In this document: piece after piece, positions 10,701 to 20,201 of the stretch
Layout of the letters: every line of letters starts with the position of its first letter
Position numbering within the stretch: position 1 is the stretch's first letter
NCBI GenBank assembly: GCA_049999765.1
Contig: JBNGIQ010007362.1
Location: forward strand, 1-21,114
Length of the DNA: 21,114 bases
Direction of reading: 5' to 3'
Source of the DNA: Phaeoceros laevis
Lineage: Eukaryota > Anthocerotophyta > Anthocerotopsida > Notothyladales
The notes under the pieces: model-generated
What the model was told of the DNA's origin: nothing
Database searches by the model: none
Seen by the model: the letters and a program-made list of their open reading frames with translations, nothing else
Program-made: the position numbers and the translations under genes

Positions 10701-12581
10701 AAAACCAAATTAACAAGGAAAATTGGGCACCCGGAGATTGTTCTGAATTGGGGTGCCACTGAGTATGAATCGGTGATTGCTCGAAACTTCGCGCAAACTT
10801 TTTGCACGCTCAGTGTTGGGGTTCTTAATGAGATGGCCCTGTCTCAAGCGACCAATGGACAAAAGAGACCAGTTAGCCCACTTGTTACGTCATTCTAAAG
10901 GAAACAGCTGCCGCTTGATGCTTCTTGTATGCTTCAGGTGGGGATGAAGCACATTACAGACTCATTCTACATGCTGCACATACAAAAGTCACCATTCGAG
11001 GTAGAACAGAGTACCTCGTCTAAAATCATATAGTCCCAGGTGATGTCGTCATCGTCATAAGAACCCTTATGTGAATGTCCTCCCTTGAGTGCTTTCCAAT
11101 TCACTCGGACCATGTCATAGGTTGTTAGGAGAACGCCCCCAAGCTGATAATCAACATATAGGTTACACCCAAGTGACAGAAGCAAACTCTTGCATGTCTA
11201 AAACAAGCGGAAGGTAAAGTCCGATTGTTAAAATCATTGCAACCTTCACTACATATTCGAGTTCAGCATTCCGAAGTGACAAAGAAGTTCCAGAGTAGCT
11301 GCAAACATCAACGTACAATGCATGCCTGTCAGGAAAATGTCTCAACCTTGAACCACTGTCATGCAAAAGTTTGAGGCATGACGGAAAATAGTTTCATCCC
11401 TGAAGGACCATACTCTTTAACTTTCTTGCTAAGGCCAACGGATGAGAGCTCTCTTGCCCAGTGGGCAAGAAGTGTTTTTGGTGCCACAATCATCACGCGG
11501 TGGATTAGCTTGGAGTGGAAGAGACCACTGAGGAATGCTGCCATCTGTGGTACAAAGGCAAACACAAGTCAAAACATAACGAATCTTTAATCTATCGCCT
11601 TGCTGACAAAGGATGGGGCACAGCTAAAGATGGAAACTGTACAGCGTCTTAACACGAAGGCTTTCTGGACCTGCATGGTTTTGCCAAGCCCCATATCATC
11701 GCCCAGCACGCCTCCCATCTGTTTGCAGTGCAAACCCCAAAGCCAGTGTATTCCTTCTCGCTGATGAGGATACAGTGCACCTGCAATGGCCGCAGGCAAA
11801 AAGTACACCTGTTGCCCATGTACTAGTTTAAGCCCCTCAGTGTCTTGCTTATCAGGTACCACAGGTTTCTTTGCCAGAACTTCCCCTTTCTTCAGCTCAG
11901 CGGTCAAGGTCTTTCCTTCAACAGCGTTGGTATCCTTGACACTAGGTGGCCTCCCGCCCGTCAGATTCAGCGAGCTGATCTTGTCAATTAAGTCATCGGC
12001 TAGCACATTTTCCTTCTCATGCTTTGCTGAGGTGGACGTCGACGCTGGCCCATCGCACGTTACTGGCTTGCTCGCCAAGCTGACACTCCTGAGACCATCT
12101 GTCAAGCTTTCCAGTAACCCATCCATCGACTCCGTTGCTTGCCCTTTACCGGTTGCCCTTCCAGCCCCTCTTTGACCACCTCCTGTAGCTCGAGTATGCC
12201 CAGGCTGCATGACTTTATCCAGAAAACAAAAACGCCAAGAGCATCCAGTCATTTCACATTCCAGTGCATGAAACAAAAGAGTTTCCTCAGCTGCGCAGTT
12301 GCGTGTTAGACGAAAATAGCATGGCACGCAAGGCAGGCAGACTTGCCTGTAACCGCTCCCGATGCAGGACGCATTTCATTCTCCGGGGAATCAGTCAAAT
12401 CCACAATTTCCCTCGCCAAAGAGGAGCTGGAAGGAGTCTTCGTTGGCCTTTGAAAGACCAAGTCTGTGATTCTGTCCGGAGCAGGGGTCGCGGATGCGCT
12501 GGCTCGCGATCGCTGCGCCCGCATCTCCGCCATCGACTTGAGAAGCCGGGCATTGGAACCCCTGGGATCATACTCGGTCAT
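7727..12581 (-). CDS. CHR24: SNF2-family ATPase, CHR24 / ERCC6-like, 20 exons
   Basis: Joined exons give about 897 residues (892 with another first-intron choice). The protein is an ATP-dependent DNA translocase of the SNF2 Rad54/ERCC6-like group; collinearity with Arabidopsis CHR24 as I remember it runs to the last exon. Visible motifs are [12 protein letters not shown], Walker A in DDMGLGKTM (about 245-253), [10 protein letters not shown], the Walker B box LDEGH (about 357-361, split by an intron between DE and GH), [52 protein letters not shown], and motif [13 protein letters not shown] (about 683-693). After it come [11 protein letters not shown] and a C-terminal helical region ([19 protein letters not shown]) ending VIDTT. 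The N-terminal 220 residues are poorly conserved. The ATG at 12581 has no in-frame ATG upstream of it in the exon. It probably remodels chromatin or handles DNA damage in the nucleus; the role is inferred. Confidence 0.94.
7727..12581 (-). other. CHR24: Exon map of the SNF2 gene
   Basis: Exons in transcript order: 12581-12354 (or 12347), 12204 (or 12182)-11671, 11544-11414, 11298-11244, 11143-11015, 10838-10731, 10646-10591, 10490-10400, 10307-10173, 10096-10013, 9870-9658, 9565-9494, 9394-9314, 9198-9080, 8963-8852, 8724-8656, 8510-8416, 8338-8216, 8079-7959, 7864-7727. All junctions keep phase and reproduce a continuous SNF2 protein. Introns from the second on run from about 76 to 176 bases. 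Donors are GT except the one after 9080 (GC). The donor after 10731 (GTGCCC) is weak. The first intron is ambiguous; the pairs that keep frame are 12354 with 12204 and 12347 with 12182. Confidence 0.85.
8964..9079 (-). other. GC-AG intron in the SNF2 gene
   Basis: The exon ending at 9080 reads to AACTGGAATCCTAG and is followed by GCAAGG; the next exon begins at 8963 with TGTGGACAACCAG. Joining them gives [17 protein letters not shown], the expected SNF2 sequence, in phase. No GT lies near enough to serve instead. AG|GCAAGG is close to the known consensus for GC donors. Confidence 0.88.
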
Positions 12582-12890
12582 CGCACCCAATCAACCTACA
12601 ACAAATTTGAATGCCAGCTGAAGACCATGGTAGTAGTGAATGAAGCCCACGAAACCGTGGCGGGAAGCGAAGCGAAAGCGTTTGACAAGCGCCGAAGGCA
12701 TTTTGACGGCGCCAGAAGTAATTGAAGTGCCATTTTTCCCTGGCCTAACGATACCGTTCGTGACCTATGTTTTCGTCTTCCCTCGTGAGGCCGAGTGTGC
12801 TGCTTATCGTGTGCTTGGGACAAGAGCTTAGCTATGAATTGCCCTTGCTATCTTTGAGGAACGACCGAGGCCGCAGTGAAGCGTAGCATC
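12582..12890. promoter_or_regulatory. Divergent promoter region between the SNF2 gene and the ROMO1-like gene
   Basis: Only 309 bases separate the two ATGs, which point away from each other. The region must contain both leaders and whatever promoter sequence they share. I see no convincing TATA box for either gene, which would fit housekeeping-type transcription. Confidence 0.6.
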
Positions 12891-13121
12891 ATGAAGATGG
12901 CTAGAGACAGCTGCTTGGCGAGGGTGACGGCCGGCGTGGCTGTGGGAGGCGCCGTTGGCGGCGCCATCGGAGCCGTGTATGGCACCTACGAGGCCTTTCG
13001 GTACCGGATTCCTGGCTTGCTTAAGGTGCGCTACATCGGTCAGACAACGGTTGGCAGCGCCGCCGTCTTCGGCCTCTTCCTTGGAGCCGGATCTTTAATC
13101 CATTGCGGGAGGTCGTACTGA
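12891..13121 (+). CDS. ROMO1: ROMO1/Mgr2-like mitochondrial inner-membrane protein
   Basis: An intronless 76-residue protein from the ATG at 12891 (a second in-frame ATG at 12897 gives MARDSCLARV, the start I remember for plant relatives, so 74 residues is equally likely). There are two hydrophobic, glycine-rich segments: about residues 10-30 (TAGVAVGGAVGGAIGAVYGTY) and about 51-70 (TTVGSAAVFGLFLGAGSLI). They are joined by a short basic loop, a layout typical of the ROMO1/Mgr2 family. In yeast, Mgr2 is a lateral gatekeeper of the TIM23 protein-import channel; in animals ROMO1 is linked to reactive oxygen and inner-membrane shape. GxxxG-type patterns in both helices suggest tight helix packing. 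The length matches the family and the end IHCGRSY is complete. Confidence 0.92.
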   Translation: MKMARDSCLARVTAGVAVGGAVGGAIGAVYGTYEAFRYRIPGLLKVRYIGQTTVGSAAVFGLFLGAGSLIHCGRSY

Positions 13122-13745
13122 CCTCTAGTGCTCCTGCTTCCGAACCTGCTGCTACAAGCGGCGGGCTGCATGTGCGAGCGATGGCCGTAGGGTTCACTGC
13201 CTTCGGTACTACGTTTTTGAGAGGCTGTCACCTCTGTACAGATTTGCGCAAGGATTTCTTCCCGCAAAGTCAGGCAAGAATGGTTGCCTCGATCGAAGAC
13301 TGTTCCCAGGGCCAGTTGTTCGTCCGGATTGTAGATTGTAGATGGCAGAGTTTATACATTGTATTTGATTCTTTCCCGTGAGTGGCCTCTTGCGACTGTT
13401 GTGGAGATGATGTACTAGATTCATGGATTAGGTCTCAGCAGCGAGCTGGAATTCAAAGTTCGAACTAAATGAATGTTCTGTAGGTCCTGAGGTTTGGTCT
13501 CTTCTGTGCGTGTACCTGAGATACCTACTTGCAATGAAAGTAGACATACGTACGTAGTGGAACTGATTTTTCAGAGTGATGCTGCCTGGCAGACATGGAA
13601 ACTCCTGAAGTTGCTTCACCATGAAATTTTTTTTGACCTTGTTGCTGTGCAAAACGAAGGGTTTCCTTGTAAACAGATATTAGCTCCCATAAGTTCTCAC
13701 ATGCTGCTTCAGAGCACAATCTAAGGACTATGTTCGCTGATGGGC
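13122..13745. other. Convergent 3' region between the ROMO1-like gene and CRR6
   Basis: This 620-base stretch should carry the 3' untranslated regions of two genes that face each other. I see no coding sequence. There is a tiny tandem GATTGTA repeat near 13327-13342 and an A/T-rich run near 13624-13635, neither of clear meaning. Confidence 0.6.
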
Positions 13746-14927
13746 CTAGGTGTGCGTGTACTTTTCTAGGAGACTGAAGAGTTGATCTTCTATACTGAAG
13801 CCGAGCATCTTCATCATACTGTTGGCTTTGACGTCTGGTTTACCAACATTGCGGGCTTTGAGCCAGTTATAGACAATGAAAAGCTTGTTCATGGAGAAGA
13901 GCTCCAGTGCCTCCGGATTGAAGACCAGACCCATCCTCTTGCTCATCTGCACACGTATTTAAACCAGGATGTGGTATTTAAACCAGAATGTCTGAGTGTA
14001 AGGTGAGAGCAAGTAGAGGAATTCGGTGCAAGCATGTAGTAGGAGGTGAGCAGACCTGGTGAGGAACCAGCATAGCTGCGTATCTAGCAAGCTCGCCTCC
14101 CCTCCAATCCAGCACCACTGGTAACCAAGGGTAGGCAGCATCGAGACGGACGAACCACAATCTGATATCTGGCATCTCAGACAGTTCCCGTGGATCGAAT
14201 TGATTGTCCCTTTCATATTCCAGGACGAAGCCAATGGTTAACCGAAGCAACTCCTTCGGATCTTCACTAGGGGCTGTCGTGTTGTCACCTGCGAACGAAA
14301 CGTTCACCTGCAATCAATCAGTTTCAATGTCACCGACCTACCGGCTGCGAGTAGATTTGAAGTGTGAAAGAAGGACCCTCCTCACCAGAGGGGCGCAAGG
14401 CAGGGAAAAAGATATGCACAAGTTCTGGTTTCTATGGCTGTGGGAGCTTGACTCGCCTATTTGGTGTACATACTTCCTCAGCACTGCGTGAGCAGCAGAG
14501 AGATCCAGGTTTCGGATTGCTTCTTTTGTCACGACGATGTCCAACCGTCCGTCCGTAGGTGGGGGGGCCACTGGAATATCAGGACTGACTGCACAACAGC
14601 CGGATGTGTGAGGAGTTGGATTTCTTTGAGCTCATCAAGAGGGATCCCAAGGCCATTACCTTCCTCGTCCTCCATAGGGAAATCCACCGTGCCTTGCGGG
14701 TTGAAGACTGCTACACTGAAGCTCCTGCCCATCGGGGGACTTGACCAAACCCTGGATGAGGAAGGAGGCCCCGTGGACGAGGCCCACATGCCAGAGGAAC
14801 TCCTGCAGGAGTTGCAGGAACTGGAGACCATCGCCATTGTCACGGCTGGAGCGAAGACGCCCCCTCCTTGGAGTAGCAGGCAGCGGCCATGGCACCATCC
14901 TGACAAGGCCATCGAGGGGGCATTCAT
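13746..14927 (-). CDS. CRR6: CRR6, plastid NDH-complex assembly factor, four exons
   Basis: Exons 14927-14660, 14570-14386, 14307-14056 and 13946-13746 encode about 301 residues. The conserved domain (Crr6/DUF1817) begins at GRLDIVVTKEAIRNLDLS and includes PKELLRLTIGFVLEYER, DPRELSEMPDIRLWFVRLDA, YPWLPVVLDWRGGELARY, AAMLVPHQ, then MGLVFNPEALELF and KMLGFSIEDQLFSLLEKY at the C-terminus. CRR6 is a stromal factor needed to assemble subcomplex A of the chloroplast NAD(P)H dehydrogenase-like complex; cyanobacteria have a homologue. About 90 N-terminal residues rich in Ser, Gly and Met look like a transit peptide plus variable linker. The start is uncertain: ATGs at 14927, 14912, 14837 and 14831 are in frame, and 14927 was chosen as the first with a purine at -3. 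The last two exons are certain. The first junction and the end of exon 2 (donor CTG|GTGAGG) are less so. Confidence 0.9.
13956..13993. repeat. 19-base tandem duplication next to the last CRR6 acceptor
   Basis: TATTTAAACCAGGATGTGG (13956-13974) is followed directly by TATTTAAACCAGAATGTCT (13975-13993); 16 of 19 bases match. It lies in the last CRR6 intron, ending about 10 bases from the acceptor at 13947, so on the transcribed strand a CTGGTTTAAATA string appears twice where the branch point would be expected. Confidence 0.8.
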
Positions 14928-15082
14928 CTTGGCGCAAGGAAGAAACCTTGGCAAAGGCACCCGGGCTTCGGCCTTAGTCCGGTGTTAGGTTAGCCAGACC
15001 CAAGCTGTTCAAAGTGCCCTCCTCTTCCCGCCAGGAGGACGACCAAAAGCTCTGGCTTGTTATGTCGTAGTCTGGCCCAGGG
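14928..15082. promoter_or_regulatory. Very short divergent promoter between CRR6 and the NNF1-like gene
   Basis: The chosen ATGs of the two genes are 155 bases apart, back to back. Both leaders and any shared control elements must fit here, unless the CRR6 start is one of the later ATGs, which would lengthen the gap to about 250 bases. No TATA box is apparent. Confidence 0.55.
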
Positions 15083-16269
15083 ATGGAGGGAGCAGGACCG
15101 ACGTGGGAGAAGGAGCACCCGCAGGCGGCCCGCTTGCTGGAAGGTTTAAAGGCCAGCTTCGACGTGGCCTTGCACGCCTACCTCACATCTTGTAACGAGA
15201 AGGTTGGTGCCTCCAGCACCAAATTTTTACTTGTTCTGTCACAGTGTTTGACGTTTGTGTGTGAAGGAATTTGGCGAGATCTTTGCGCATTTCGACCAGC
15301 AACAGAGAAGGCGTTTCTGGAACATCTACAAGCAAGTAAGGCACAACTTTGGGTACGGAATCTGAAAGACCGTCGATAGCGTTATGACGTTCACCTCATT
15401 GGGGAATTCGGTGGTGCAGGTGGTGGTAGCAATTCATAAAACTAGTCAGGTGGGTTGTCTGATCTCCTTGAGAAATTTGCAGCTGTGCTGTTCGGAGTCA
15501 CCAACTTAACATCGTCCTGCTTGCAGAGACAATTGTGGAACATCATTAGGGAACAGAAGGTACTCGGTCACATGCCGTTGCTTTCTTCTTTGGCTGCATT
15601 GTGGGCATCAACTGAGCACTGTAGTTGTGACTGGTGGGCGGTCGCATCAGGTGGCGGAATTGCTCTACCACGGAGAGCTTCAGCGTGTTGGTGGTGGCCA
15701 CGATGTGACCATGTAAGGCACACCTTTGTCCTTACGCAGGCGTTGACATTTCTAGCGTCATTTTGCATGCAGAGTAGTGACTTGTGCTGCCTTCTGTAAA
15801 GTTGTTCAGGTTAGATGGCCAGGATCAACTACAGGCTGCCCAAGAGACTCTGTCGCAACAGCTGGCTGCCAAGGTGAAGCTGGTGAAGGAGCGAGCTTTG
15901 AAAGTGAGTCTCTGAAAGAGCACCCTTGCATTCCCAACCGTTCGGGTATCTGACCACGTTTTTTTCTTTCACAGCTGGAAGCCGAGAACGCGTTAGCAAC
16001 TCGTCTGCTTGACATACGGAGGGAAGAAATTTTGAAGCAAGTTGAGGAGATTCGGCAACAGTGCCAAGCTCGTTTCATGTACCGCGTAAGTGGGGAATCT
16101 ATCTGACTCCATGAATTTGGTACTGTTCAAGGGTAAGACTTGGAATTCTTAAGCCTCGGGCTCACCAGCCCGAACGGATGTTGGGCATTTCATTCAGGTG
16201 GACGAGATGGAGGGATGCATGGAAGCTTTTCATACAATGCAAAAGTATCTCTCACGATCCGAGTCCTAA
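15083..16269 (+). CDS. NNF1: Coiled-coil protein resembling kinetochore NNF1/PMF1, seven exons
   Basis: Exons 15083-15202, 15267-15335, 15527-15559, 15651-15712, 15810-15903, 15975-16085 and 16198-16269 encode 186 residues; every junction is GT-AG and all phases agree. The N-terminal half is helical (ARLLEGLKASFDVALHAYL, FGEIFAHFDQQQRRRFWNIY, RQLWNIIREQK). The C-terminal half is a coiled coil (LQAAQETLSQQLAAKVKLVK, LEAENALATRLLDIRREEIL, KQVEEIRQQCQARF), ending in MQKYLSRSES. Length and layout, notably the pattern phenylalanine-rich helix then IYxxxxxQLxxxIREE-like segment then coiled coil, match NNF1/PMF1 of the MIS12 kinetochore complex, which links centromeric chromatin to microtubule-binding proteins. 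These proteins evolve fast, so the name is a moderate-confidence inference. AATAAA lies 55 bases after the stop. Confidence 0.6.
15527..15559 (+). other. 33-base microexon of the NNF1-like gene
   Basis: TTGCAG precedes and GTACTC follows an in-phase 33-base exon encoding RQLWNIIREQK. It continues the pattern of the previous exon end (RFWNIYKQ) and fits the IREE-type segment of NNF1/PMF1 proteins. Confidence 0.7.
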
Positions 16270-16323
16270 GAGGTGGCAATTTGAGTCCGTGGTTGCATAC
16301 CAGCTCTGTCGAACCCAACTCTC

Positions 16324-16329
16324 AATAAA
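16324..16329 (+). terminator. AATAAA poly(A) signal of the NNF1-like gene
   Basis: The canonical hexamer lies 55 bases after the TAA at 16267-16269 and about 250 bases before the ATG of the pTAC2-like gene, so the transcript can end before the next gene begins. Confidence 0.6.
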
Positions 16330-16579
16330 GCACATTGCGGCACTGTCGGATCCGCCTCACACGTCCCGGAGGTGCTGGCTCACAGACGTCGAATCAGACG
16401 CTGCGATCCATCCCAATCCAAACCTAAAAACAGCACACAGACTATTCACTGGAAGCTTAGGCGGTTTCCAGCCCTAGCCAGAGGAGCGTGGCCTGTCTCA
16501 TCAGAATGGCTTAGGCCCAACCTAGGCTCAGGACCGAGTGCCCGCCATGAGGCTCCCTCACTGGTTGTGAAGCGCCGAG

Positions 16580-19558
16580 ATGGCCGCGCAGCATGTCTGG
16601 CGGCATCTGTGTGCAGAATGCTCGCCCTGGAGTCAAAACTCGAGATTGAAGAAAATAAGTTGCAGCTGGAGCTGCAGCTCTGTCTCTGCCGACTGTCCGT
16701 GCTTGGGGCTGAGATGGAGTCTCCCAGAGGAAATCTTGTTTAGGAAGGCGCAGGCCCGAGCATGGAGGAGCTCCAGGTTAATGGTAAGGTCGGTGACTGC
16801 TTACCAGGAGCGGACAGAGGTTGTGAATTCGCAGCAGAAGGATGGCAAGTCCAGACCCAAGCAGGCGACGGCAGTGGAGGTTTTGGAGGTAGAGAAAGGC
16901 AAGTACAGCTACGACGTGGAGAATGCCATCAACCAGCTCAGCGCCCTGGCACCACGGGGAAGCATTGCAAGGTGCATGGAGAGCTTCAGGAACCGACTGT
17001 CCATGCAGGACTTCTCACTTATATTCCGGGAATTTGCACAGCGGGGGGACTGGCACCGGTCCCTCCGTTTGTTCAAGTATATGCAGCGGCAGCAATGGTG
17101 CAAGCCGAATGAGCACATCTACACAATCATGATAGGGATTATGGGGAGAGAAGGCCTGCTGGAGAAATGCTCTGAGTTGTTTGAGGAGATGCCCGCAAAT
17201 GCCGTGGAATGGAACGTTTATTCTTTCACGGCATTAATCAATGCGTATGGCAGAAATGGACAGCACGATGCTTCTCTGTCTCTGCTGGCCAGGATGAAGA
17301 GGGAGAGAGTGACTCCGAACTTGATCACGTACAACACTGTTATCAACGCGTGTGCAAAGGGAGAGTTGGATTGGGAGGGTTTGCTCGGACTGTTTGCACA
17401 AATGCGGCATGAAGGGATCCAACCGGATATTATCACCTACAACACTTTGCTGAGTGCCTGCAGCAGTCGAGGTCTGGTGGAGGAGGCTGGGATGGTGTTC
17501 AGGACGATGAATGAGGCTGGAGTTGTTCCTGACCTGATTACGTACACCTCTTTAGTGGATTCTTACGGTCGGGGAGGCAGGTATGAGGGGGCTGCTGAAC
17601 TGTTGTCGGAGATGGAGAGAGCTGGCAATGTGCCAGACGTGCTCGCTTACAACGTTTTGATTGAGGCTTATTCTAAGGTAGGAGAGATTGGAGCAGCTGC
17701 GGCAGTTTTTAGACAGATGCAGCAAGCAGGGTGCTCGCCTAACGTGAGCACCTACAGCACGTTACTTGAGGCGTACGGAAAACATGGTCACTTCCATGAG
17801 GTGAGAAACTTGTTTATAGACATGAAAGCGAGGGGCACAGAACCCAATGTGGTCACTTACAACACTTTGATTCAAGTTTTCGGTCAGGGAGGATACTTCC
17901 GGGAGTCCATCAGTCTATTTCACGATATGTTGGAGGGAAAAGTCGAACCTGACATGCTGACCTACACAGGACTGATATACTCATGTGGAAAGGGTGGGCT
18001 TCACAAGGAGGCCACTGAAATATACAGGCACATGTTAAGAAGGGGTGTAGATCCCACTGTTGAGGTTTATAATGGACTAATCAATGCTTACGGGAAAGCA
18101 GCCATGTATGAGGAGGCAGAGATTGCATTTAGAAGCATGCTGGAAGCTGAGTGCAAGCCAGACCAGGCTGTATATGATGCACTTATCGAATCATATGCCA
18201 GGGGAGGTTTGTATCAGGAAGCAGGGGCGACATTCATGAGAATGCATGAGGCTGGCATGGCTGCTACAGTTCGCACATTCAACTCCTTGATAGAAGCCTA
18301 TGGGCGGGTGGGTTTGCATAAGGATGCGATTACGATCTTCCAAGATATGCTGGAAGCACGGCAGCGTCCCGACCAGCAGACTTATGAGGCCCTTTTGAGT
18401 GTGTATTGCTATGCAGGCCTATTTGATGAAGCAAAGGCCCAGTTTTTGGAGATGAAGGAGGGTGGAGTTGTGCCGCAGGCCACCTCATACTGCCTTATGC
18501 TTGCTGTTTGTGCAAGACGCAGTAGGTGAGTCTCAGTATTTTTTATTCTGTTGTGCTCAATTCTTTGTGCTGTCACCACCGTAAAAGGTCATGACCTTGT
18601 GATACTTGGCTTTCTCCGCAGGTGGGCCGACGCACACAAGTTGCTAGATGAAATGCAGAGAAGAACAATGCCAGCGCTGCATGCAACTGTCGCTGGTTTA
18701 ATCAGAGGGGAGTATGATGTGGGTACAAAGTGGCAAATGGTGGAACATGTGTTTGACAATCTTAAAGTAGATGGAGTAGGTAGCAACATGGTATTCTTCA
18801 GTGCCCTACTGGAAGTGCTCTGGGGCTTCAATCAAAGACAACGAGGTGTTCAAGTGCTTGAAGAGGCACGAAGACGTGGTGTATTTGCTGAGGCTTATCA
18901 AAAGGGTCGCATAATGTGGTCCGTGGACATTCACAGGTTTGGGCTCAACTCATTCTCCAGTTGTATTAGCAACCTCCTGTGCTCGTGGGAACCTTGAAAC
19001 GGGAGGTGTGTCCCCCTTAGAAAGTGTCTTTAGCATTTGACAATGAGTGAACCTGGTATTGCAGGATGGGCACCGGTGCTGCTTTGATAGCACTGGCAGT
19101 GTGGCTAGATAGCCTTCGAGTGGCAGCTGTAGTAGGGGAGGACTTCCCACAGGTTCTCAGCGTTGTTACAAAGTAAGCATTTTCCGTCCAAGAAGCTTGC
19201 ATAATCGTTGTGCATTTGTAACGGAGATGGAGTGTGCAGTACCAGTTTAGCTAACCTGTTTTTGGATGGTGTGGTGTGCAGGAGTGGGGCAGCAGATTCT
19301 GAGATAAGTTTGAAGGAGTTGCCTGTTGCAAATGCAGTCCATTCCAGCCTAACTTCCCTAGGGGCACCCTTCAAATTTGCGCCCTGGAATGAGGGGCGGA
19401 TTGTGAGTCACGGTGGTGTTTTGAAGTCATGGCTGTTGAAGTCCACAACCGAGGACACCTTCTCCATGACAAATCAACCCCTGCCAGAGGTGAAGGCTCC
19501 GGAAAAGAAGTTGACAGCAGGCAGAAGGAAAAAAGATTTGACCAATACTCCAAAGTGA
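16580..19558 (+). CDS. PTAC2: pTAC2-like PPR-SMR protein, plastid transcriptionally active chromosome, four exons
   Basis: Exons 16580-18525, 18622-18936, 19065-19172 and 19282-19558 encode 881 residues; all three introns are GT-AG and interrupt after the second codon base. Residues 1-70 are Ser/Cys/Arg-rich, as in a plastid transit peptide. From about residue 143 there are some fifteen P-type PPR motifs, nearly all 35 residues long (for example VVTYNTLIQVFGQGGYFRES; one, LITYNTVINACAKGELDWEG, has 36). Two degenerate ones follow, then a C-terminal SMR domain starting WSVDIHRMGTGAALIALAVW and a Lys-rich tail. The block FKYMQRQQWCKPNEHIYTIM and the run LDWEGLLGLF match Arabidopsis pTAC2 closely as I remember it. 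pTAC2 is a component associated with the plastid-encoded RNA polymerase, needed for transcription of photosynthesis genes. The first exon holds all complete PPRs. AATAAA at 19600 is a likely poly(A) signal. Confidence 0.94.
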
Positions 19559-19599
19559 AGCTTGCTCCCGGCCATTTTTATCCTCGATAAGGATCTGAA

Positions 19600-19605
19600 A
19601 ATAAA
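19600..19605 (+). terminator. AATAAA poly(A) signal of the pTAC2-like gene
   Basis: The hexamer lies 42 bases after the stop codon ending at 19558, a usual distance for a near-upstream poly(A) element. Confidence 0.55.
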
Positions 19606-20141
19606 CGTCGTCGACTGTACATTATTACAACCATTCTGATCGTTCATGGTTCGTTTCAACCTGGGGTTATGTTACTTCACAAGCCCTGTACTGCCAATGT
19701 GGTGTAGATAGCAATCTTGAGAGGTCACTGTGACCCTATGCCTCATTTTTGTTCGTCCAGGCCTGTCAAAAGGATGGTGTAGCCATCTACCGCTTCGGGG
19801 ATGCAGAGGAAGTGCTGTCACTCTTGACATGCCATCTTCTGTGTATCAAATTACGGCGTCACAATGCTACCAGGGCATGCCTCAGGTCCTCAACCAAGCC
19901 AAGTGTGTAAGGGACGAAAACATGGAACCTACCCAACTCCACCACTGTCCATTCTTTTTCCACCCGAGGGGCATCGGATGTGGGTATTGAATTTACGCTA
20001 ATACCACAGCGTGCAATCCTCTCCTGTGGAAATGAGTGAACGAGTGCCTGTAAGAAAGAGAGAACTAGGGCTTGACTTACAATATAGAGAAATGTGAGAG
20101 AAAGCTCGAATTAACCGAAACCAGTAATTAGCTTTAAAATG

Positions 20142-20201
20142 GCGAAAGCCGCCTCTTAGGACGAGAAAACTGCGAAAGCCGCCTCCTAGGACGAGAAGAC
20201 G
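20142..20201. repeat. Two tandem 30-base units
   Basis: GCGAAAGCCGCCTCTTAGGA at the start of unit one (20142-20171) recurs with one change in unit two (20172-20201); overall about 27 of 30 positions match. It is more G/C-rich than its surroundings and has no neighbouring gene that reads it as protein. Confidence 0.85.

Noticed and set aside
14461-14988. Plus-strand open frame of 175 codons opposite CRR6 exons 1 and 2
   Set aside because: It is the antisense shadow of CRR6 and crosses the CRR6 splice sites without a plausible product of its own.
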